Source: an uncultured Clostridia bacterium (GTDB taxonomy: Bacteria; Bacillota; Clostridia; Oscillospirales; CAG-272). From it: a DNA stretch of 8,578 nucleotides. Positions 4,844-8,578 of the stretch are shown one piece after another. Positions within the stretch are counted from its first letter, which is position 1; every line of letters begins with the position of its first letter. Both the position numbers and the translations under genes were made by a program. Under the pieces are notes generated by a model. It saw nothing but the letters and a program-made list of their open reading frames with translations, was not told where the DNA came from and made no database searches. The stretch covers positions 1 to 8,578 of the forward strand of contig CALGCW010000282.1 in NCBI GenBank assembly GCA_937884385.1, written 5' to 3'.

Positions 4844-5680
4844 ATGGAATACCGCGACGGTAATCTTCAAAATTTGAAGAAAAATGTTGAAAGGGCGGCA
4901 TATCTTGAGTCAAGACTCAAGGAGCTGACAAAAATCAAAAAGGAGCTTGAGCCCAAACTCGTGCTTTTGGAGATCAACGCGCAAAACGAAGGTGAAGATG
5001 TTGAAAATCTTGAAGGAAAGACCCTGACCTCACTGTTTTATGATATCGTTGGCAAAAAGGAAGAAAAGCTTGAAAAGGAACGCGCCGAGGCATCAAAATC
5101 CGCAGGTGAGAGAGACGAAGTAAAGCGCGAGCTTGATGCAGTGACAGATGAGATAGCTTCTTGTAAAACTGAACTTGCATCCCTTGTAGGCAGTGCGGAA
5201 AGATATGCTAACGCACTTGACGAAAAGCTTGAGGGCGCAAGAAACTCGGGCGTGCGAGATGCAGACACCGAGCTTGCTTGCAAGGAGAGAATTTTGTGCT
5301 GTGAAGCTCAGCTAAGGCGCATAAATCACGCGTTAATCATCCTTGATAATGCGAAGGATAAGGCGAACAAGATCGTGCGTGAGCTCGATGATGCAGAGGG
5401 CTGGGATGAGATATCCTTTGTCGCCGGTGCAGCTCTTGCGAGTGCAAAAAATGACGACCACACAGGCAACGCAAAGAATTTTACAAACGCATATAAAAAG
5501 GAGATTGCAAATCTTGCGGAATGTGAGCTTGGCATTGATACCGATGCGCTTTCACAGATAGAGATGACCGTGGATGCGGTAAATGGCAAAATCGAATTGC
5601 TCAGCACCTTAACAGAGGAGCTTTTCAACCGCAAGGATGCAATAATCATATCCATAGTGAAGCTTCAGCTCTGCTTTTAA
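4844..5680 (+). CDS. Coiled-coil protein B, uncharacterised; paralog of the 3286-4209 product
   Basis: This 278-residue soluble protein is homologous to coiled-coil A along most of its length. The best block is NLEGKTLTSLFYDIVGKKEE, continuing KLEKERAEA (55-83), flanked by charged heptad-like helices (~8-50 and ~70-130). The mid-protein GWDEISFVAGAALASAKNDDH (186-206) corresponds to the GGG/H segment of protein A. The aromatic stretch near the C-terminus of A is missing here, which accounts for most of the length difference. AAGGAGG (4831-4837) with a 6-nt spacer selects the ATG at 4844 over the ATG at 4838, which overlaps the site. The gene ends 21 bp before a strong terminator and closes the plus-strand cassette. 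Function is unknown. Confidence 0.8.
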   Translation: MEYRDGNLQNLKKNVERAAYLESRLKELTKIKKELEPKLVLLEINAQNEGEDVENLEGKTLTSLFYDIVGKKEEKLEKERAEASKSAGERDEVKRELDAVTDEIASCKTELASLVGSAERYANALDEKLEGARNSGVRDADTELACKERILCCEAQLRRINHALIILDNAKDKANKIVRELDDAEGWDEISFVAGAALASAKNDDHTGNAKNFTNAYKKEIANLAECELGIDTDALSQIEMTVDAVNGKIELLSTLTEELFNRKDAIIISIVKLQLCF

Positions 5681-5701
5681 GAGATTACCCCATAAATAAT
5701 C

Positions 5702-5730
5702 AAAACCCCTTGACATACAAGGGGTTTTTT
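5702..5730 (+). terminator. Strong terminator at the end of the SPFH/coiled-coil cassette
   Basis: A 10-bp stem, AAAACCCCTT (5702-5711) with AAGGGGTTTT (5719-5728), has a 7-nt loop, and the T run continues to 5730. Its loop and left arm contain the -35 box of the next gene. Confidence 0.9.
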
Positions 5731-5738
5731 GTTATCAT
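5710..5738 (+). promoter_or_regulatory. Sigma-A promoter of the XRE-type gene, overlapping the upstream terminator
   Basis: TTGACA (5710-5715) and TATCAT (5733-5738) are separated by exactly 17 bp. The -35 lies at the left arm/loop junction of the hairpin, and the spacer is the right arm plus the T run. The predicted start near 5745 gives a leader of about 27 nt before the ATG at 5772. Confidence 0.8.
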
Positions 5739-5771
5739 ATATTCAGATAAATTACTTTGAGAGGACATTTT

Positions 5772-6287
5772 ATGGCAAGAGTATCATCTAAAAAGGATAA
5801 GAACATATATCAGCAGACAAGAGAGAATCTTGATCTTTCACGCGAGAGCGCGAGCGAGCTTCTTGAGTGGATATCGCCCGAGAGAATTGAGAGGATCGAA
5901 AACGAAAAGTCAATGCCCAATCCCGACGAGGTATTGCAGATGGCGGATAAATACAAGCTTCCGAGACTTTGCAACTACTATTGCTCAAATCAGTGTCCCA
6001 TCGGTCAGCAGTACGTTCCCGAGGTGACTACAAAGGATCTTTCCCAGATCACACTCGAACTTCTTGCTTCTCTTAATGCAATGAACGGCAAGCGCGAGAG
6101 GCTTATTGAGATAACCGTCAATGGAAGGATCGACGACACCGAGATCGAAGATTTCGTGCGCATCCAAGAGGAGCTTGAGCGGATTTCCGTCACGGTTGAA
6201 ACACTTCAGCTATGGAGCGAAAGAATGCTTGCCAACGGTGTTATTGACGAAAGAAAATACAGAGAGTATAAAAGCAGAAGAAAATAA
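5772..6287 (+). CDS. XRE-type helix-turn-helix protein with a Cys triad
   Basis: This 171-residue protein has an N-terminal lambda-repressor-like domain: residues ~9-62 include NIYQQTREN, LSRESASELLEWISPERIERIENEKSMPN (22-50) and DEVLQMADKYK, the typical XRE helix order. Directly after it is LCNYYCSNQCPIG, with C67, C71 and C75 spaced C-x3-C-x3-C, which could bind metal or a cofactor. Residues ~85-165 are predicted helices rich in Leu/Glu and may dimerise. I recall this domain arrangement as a conserved protein of gut Firmicutes with no assigned target. The ATG at 5772 has AGAGGA with a 6-nt spacer. The in-frame TTG at 5757 is rejected. It has its own promoter and terminator and is monocistronic. 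Confidence 0.82.
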   Translation: MARVSSKKDKNIYQQTRENLDLSRESASELLEWISPERIERIENEKSMPNPDEVLQMADKYKLPRLCNYYCSNQCPIGQQYVPEVTTKDLSQITLELLASLNAMNGKRERLIEITVNGRIDDTEIEDFVRIQEELERISVTVETLQLWSERMLANGVIDERKYREYKSRRK

Positions 6288-6296
6288 AGGGCGTTG

Positions 6297-6380
6297 TCTT
6301 ATTTAGCGAAGAACAAAGGTCAGCGAACGTTTAAAACATAAATTGCTTAAACATTTACTTGTTTAACGAAGAAAAGAGGT
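6297..6380 (+). repeat. Pair of ~23-nt imperfect direct repeats, 60 bp apart
   Basis: CTTATTTAGCGAAG, continuing AACAAAGGT (6298-6320), recurs as CTTGTTTAACGAAG, continuing AAAAGAGGT (6358-6380). The mismatches I see are at four positions. Between them, GTTTAA (6329-6334) and TTAAAC (6347-6352) with GTTTAA (6361-6366) add small inverted repeats. The second copy runs into the terminator stem. It may be a remnant of local duplication in the 3' untranslated region. Confidence 0.5.
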
Positions 6381-6406
6381 TCAAAATGAACCTCTTTTCG
6401 TTTTTT
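6371..6406 (+). terminator. Terminator of the XRE-type gene
   Basis: A 13-bp stem, GAAAAGAGGTTCA (6371-6383) with TGAACCTCTTTTC (6387-6399), has an AAA loop and is followed by G and six T (6401-6406). On the minus strand the tail is weaker (TTTTCTTCGTT), but the hairpin could help stop the convergent lipocalin-gene transcript. Confidence 0.88.
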
Positions 6407-6408
6407 AT

Positions 6409-6445
6409 CCGGCTTTTTAGATGTTTCCTAATCTAAATGAGCCGG
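6409..6445. terminator. Interrupted hairpin between convergent genes
   Basis: CCGGCT (6409-6414) pairs with AGCCGG (6440-6445), and TTTAGAT (6416-6422) pairs with ATCTAAA (6431-6437), giving a two-part 13-bp stem with a small asymmetric internal loop. Rightward it is followed by AATTTTTGCTTT. Leftward, 11 nt past the stop of the lipocalin-fold gene, it has no T tract, so it may work with the adjacent hairpin or protect the 3' end. Confidence 0.6.
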
Positions 6446-6455
6446 AATTTTTGCT

Positions 6456-7550
6456 TTATACGTCCTCGTCGAGCCCGAAATGCATCTGTTCCCAAATGCC
6501 TTTTTCGGACAAGGCTTCGACGATCTCGCCGTTTTCAAAGCGTTCGACGGTTATAGTGCCGACAAATCTGATGTATGAAGGGTAGAGCCCCATTGCCTTA
6601 ACGAACCAGATAAGTGCTTTGCTTGCTTTTGCACGCGCGGAGCCGTATCCTTGTTCAACAACGAACGTTTCGATTATGTCCTCTGCGTTGTAGGTAATGC
6701 GGAAATGCTGTGTGCCGTCGTCGTAGTCGTAAACGAGAGTTTTGTGGTAAGTTTTTTTAGTTGTAGGATCAAAGCAGGGGTCCTTTTGCTCGTATTTTAT
6801 GGCTTCTGTATCACATCCGAGCTTTTCTCCGTCCTTGTAGATTACGAAAATGGGGAAGTGCTTGTAGCCGTATTCCTTTCGCGCTGTTATGTAACTGGAG
6901 ATCACCTGGTAGGGTCCAACCTTTGCTCTGCCCCAATACCAATGGTGCATAAGCCAAAACATACCCATATTGCCCCAGTTATGATCGTGATATCCTGAGC
7001 CCGTCAGTTCAAGAGCGCTTTCTGCAGTCTTAATGCTTGCTTTTACCCTGCCTTCGGGTACGGCCGGGAGCCACGCAAAGTATTTTTTCTCTCCAAAGAA
7101 GAAATGCCCTGTCTTATGTCTATAGCTTTGTGCATGGCTCTCAAGCTCCATGTCGCAGACGGTATCTTCGTCCTCATAGTGGATCTTGTAGCTTCTCAGA
7201 TCGCCCTTGAAGGTACATTTTCCTATGCGAACATCGCATTGCTCGCGTGAAAAGCTGCAATCTTCAATGGGAAAGCTGACTTCCTTGAGTATTTCCTTGC
7301 CGTTACCTGTCAGTGAAAATGAAACGCAGGGTGCGTATCCCATACTTACCGCGGTGACGGGTTGTGAGTAGAAAACAATTACGAGTGAGTATCCGCCGTC
7401 AAGCTTGGCGTCAAAATACCACCATTCGTATTCACCGAATTTGCCCTTTGTGTGAAGGGCATCCTCTTTTTGTATTATCATATCGGGGCGAATGCCGAGA
7501 TTTATATAGTCCTCGGCACGCTCTGCAAGTCTTGCCGTTTTTTTAATCAT
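6456..7550 (-). CDS. CrtC/AttH-like lipocalin-fold protein
   Basis: This 364-residue protein belongs to the lipocalin-like family that includes carotenoid hydratase CrtC (hydroxyneurosporene synthase) and AttH-type proteins. Signatures are EWWYFDAKLDGG (42-53), GSGYHDHNWGN (184-194) and the nearby MHHWYWGRAK (201-210), the aromatic/His/Asp set characteristic of the pocket in this superfamily. No signal peptide is visible. The start is charged and Lys-rich, so a cytoplasmic location is likely. Known relatives hydrate or cyclise terpenoid or polyketide-like substrates, but no carotenoid or terpenoid genes are present here, so the substrate cannot be assigned. The ATG at 7550 has AAAGG upstream, with a 9-nt spacer, and an excellent promoter. 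radC lies upstream on the same strand with no evident terminator between them, so some cotranscription is possible. Confidence 0.85.
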   Translation of the reverse strand: MIKKTARLAERAEDYINLGIRPDMIIQKEDALHTKGKFGEYEWWYFDAKLDGGYSLVIVFYSQPVTAVSMGYAPCVSFSLTGNGKEILKEVSFPIEDCSFSREQCDVRIGKCTFKGDLRSYKIHYEDEDTVCDMELESHAQSYRHKTGHFFFGEKKYFAWLPAVPEGRVKASIKTAESALELTGSGYHDHNWGNMGMFWLMHHWYWGRAKVGPYQVISSYITARKEYGYKHFPIFVIYKDGEKLGCDTEAIKYEQKDPCFDPTTKKTYHKTLVYDYDDGTQHFRITYNAEDIIETFVVEQGYGSARAKASKALIWFVKAMGLYPSYIRFVGTITVERFENGEIVEALSEKGIWEQMHFGLDEDV

Positions 7551-7581
7551 AAATCCATTCCTTTCGGTTGATTATGAACAT

Positions 7582-7610
7582 ATTATACCACATTTCGGGC
7601 GTATTGGCAA
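7582..7610 (-). promoter_or_regulatory. Sigma-A promoter of the lipocalin-fold gene
   Basis: TTGCCA (7610-7605), a 17-bp spacer and a perfect TATAAT (7587-7582), preceded by TGG as an extended -10. The predicted start near 7575 gives a short leader of about 25 nt. Confidence 0.88.
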
Positions 7611-7665
7611 GAGAGTAACAAGTAATTTTTTGGTGAAACGGTATTTGTATTATCTTTCAGTCATT

Positions 7666-8367
7666 TCATTTGCAGAAAAGATCCTTTATATGCTCGTTTA
7701 CAGAGCGATAACTCTTTCCGTCAACTATTAGATGGTCCCGGAGCTGTATGCCGATTATTTCCATCTCACGCTTCAACAGAGAAGTAAATTCTATGTCGCT
7801 TTGAGAGGGGATAAGGCATCCGCCCGGATGGTTATGTACGAAATATACAGACGGTGCGCGCTTTAAGATGCTGAGCTCGATTACGTTGCGAATAATTGGC
7901 TTTACCTCGTTTATACTTCCGATAGCTACTGCACTGATATCTATCAGATTGTCATAGTTATCTACAAAAATGCAAAAAGCGACCTCCTTGATAGCTCCCA
8001 TAATAAAGCTGTTAGCCGCTTCTGCAGCATCTTCAACGTTGCTTATTCGTTTGAATGAGCGTTTTTCTTGCTTTGCGTACGCCTTGGCAAGCAGAAGGAT
8101 GACCTTGATTATGATCGCGCTATCATTGCCAACTCCATCTACGTGACGGAGTTCGGCAAGCGATGCCTCGGTCATTTTGTTCACCGAACCAAAGCGTTCT
8201 ATGAGGCGGTGCGCGGTATCGTTTGTGTTCCTTCGCGGAACGGCATAAAACAAAAGAAGCTCCAAAAGCTCGTGTTCGTTGAAGCCTTCGCCCTCGGATA
8301 TTAAAAATCTTTGCTTTAAACGGCGTCTGTGCCCCTTGTGGAGGGAATCCGTTGATTCGTTTTCCAT
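7666..8367 (-). CDS. radC: RadC family JAB/MPN-domain protein (UPF0758)
   Basis: This 233-residue protein has standard RadC architecture. The N-terminal HRRRLKQRF motif (13-21) leads into a helix-hairpin-helix-like region containing LLELLLFYAVPRRNTND (34-50), LIERFG (55-60) and VDGVGNDSA (76-84). The C-terminal JAMM metalloprotease-like domain (~110-233) has HNHPGG at 178-183 and D191, giving H-x-H-x10-D, with E128 as a candidate for the catalytic glutamate. All metal ligands are present. The name comes from an old E. coli DNA-repair assignment since disputed. The true role in bacteria is unclear, and the zinc-dependent hydrolase activity is inferred from the motif. AAGGAG sits 7 nt before the ATG. 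It has its own promoter and no obvious terminator after it. Confidence 0.95.
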   Translation of the reverse strand: MENESTDSLHKGHRRRLKQRFLISEGEGFNEHELLELLLFYAVPRRNTNDTAHRLIERFGSVNKMTEASLAELRHVDGVGNDSAIIIKVILLLAKAYAKQEKRSFKRISNVEDAAEAANSFIMGAIKEVAFCIFVDNYDNLIDISAVAIGSINEVKPIIRNVIELSILKRAPSVYFVHNHPGGCLIPSQSDIEFTSLLKREMEIIGIQLRDHLIVDGKSYRSVNEHIKDLFCK

Positions 8368-8403
8368 TTTTTCTCTCCTTTTTGAAAAAATGACAACTGT
8401 CTC

Positions 8404-8431
8404 AATATATATTACCTGCTTTTATCGTCAA
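8404..8431 (-). promoter_or_regulatory. Sigma-A promoter of radC
   Basis: TTGACG (8431-8426), a 16-bp spacer and TATATT (8409-8404). The start would be near 8397, giving a leader of about 30 nt. Upstream is very AT-rich, with an 8-bp palindrome ATGCGCAT (8483-8490) of unknown meaning. Confidence 0.72.
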
Positions 8432-8505
8432 ATTCTTCAATTTTTTTCAAAAAAGTCGAATTATTAATAAAAAAGATTGAAAATGCGCATATGATAAAGA
8501 TAATC

Positions 8506-8578
8506 TTCAAATTTTGATTTGGTGGGGAGTTACTTTGCTTTGGATTGGTCGCTTTTTGAAAAAAGCTTGGCAAAAACT
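8506..8578 (-). repeat. Intergenic repeat, copy 2 (inverted relative to 3-75)
   Basis: The reverse complement of this stretch aligns without gaps to 3-75 at 60 of 73 positions. It keeps the AAGCAAAGTAACTCCCC and AAATCAAAATTTGAA blocks and the GCTTTT/AAAAGC hairpin, while the segment after GCGACC (8546-8541) diverges. It lies upstream of the radC promoter and runs to the window edge, so the full element may be longer. Confidence 0.8.

Noticed and set aside
1..8578. Composite transposon or genomic island bounded by terminal inverted repeats
   Set aside because: There is no transposase, recombinase or target-site duplication in view. The repeats are only ~82% identical, and the genes between them look like ordinary chromosomal genes.

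Overview
The window looks like chromosomal DNA from an uncultured, gut-type member of the Clostridia (Oscillospiraceae or Christensenellales-like). The evidence is indirect. It has near-consensus sigma-A promoters, strong AGGAGG-type ribosome binding sites, AT-rich intergenic DNA with hairpin-plus-T terminators, and protein families I associate with gut Firmicutes (DUF6440, a conserved XRE-type protein, and a coiled-coil family with a GKKEEKLEKERAEA core). No rRNA, tRNA, CRISPR array, transposase or phage gene is visible. The first and last ~73 bases are imperfect inverted copies of one intergenic repeat, so the window may be a whole contig that broke at a dispersed repeat.

Layout. (1) 1-75: repeat copy 1. 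(2) 83-1756, minus strand: a uracil permease gene (NCS2 family) with a terminator behind it and an elaborate leader in front. The leader has a consensus promoter, a 26-codon peptide whose second half is encoded by a very U-rich tract, and a terminator hairpin starting 3 nt after the peptide's stop codon. This closely resembles the UTP-sensitive attenuators of enterobacterial pyrBI and pyrE and is the most striking item in the window. (3) 1757-2094: divergent intergenic region with repeated TATTTTGCAC motifs and a sigma-A promoter for the rightward genes. (4) 2000-5730, plus strand: SPFH/band-7 membrane protein, DUF6440 protein, coiled-coil protein A, LURP-one/YxjI-like protein and coiled-coil protein B, ending at a strong terminator. 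A and B are paralogs. (5) 5710-6406, plus strand: an XRE-type HTH protein with a Cys triad. Its -35 box lies inside the hairpin of the preceding terminator. (6) 6456-8431, minus strand: radC, followed downstream by a CrtC/AttH-like lipocalin-fold protein, each with its own promoter. (7) 8506-8578: repeat copy 2, inverted.

How the genes may work together. The permease would bring in uracil, and its leader would let transcription through when pyrimidine nucleotides are scarce. The SPFH, coiled-coil and LURP-one genes form a plausible membrane-associated cassette, resembling in general composition the SPFH plus PspA-type membrane-stress operons of other Firmicutes. That functional link is inference. 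RadC, the lipocalin-fold protein and the XRE protein show no obvious functional connection to the rest.
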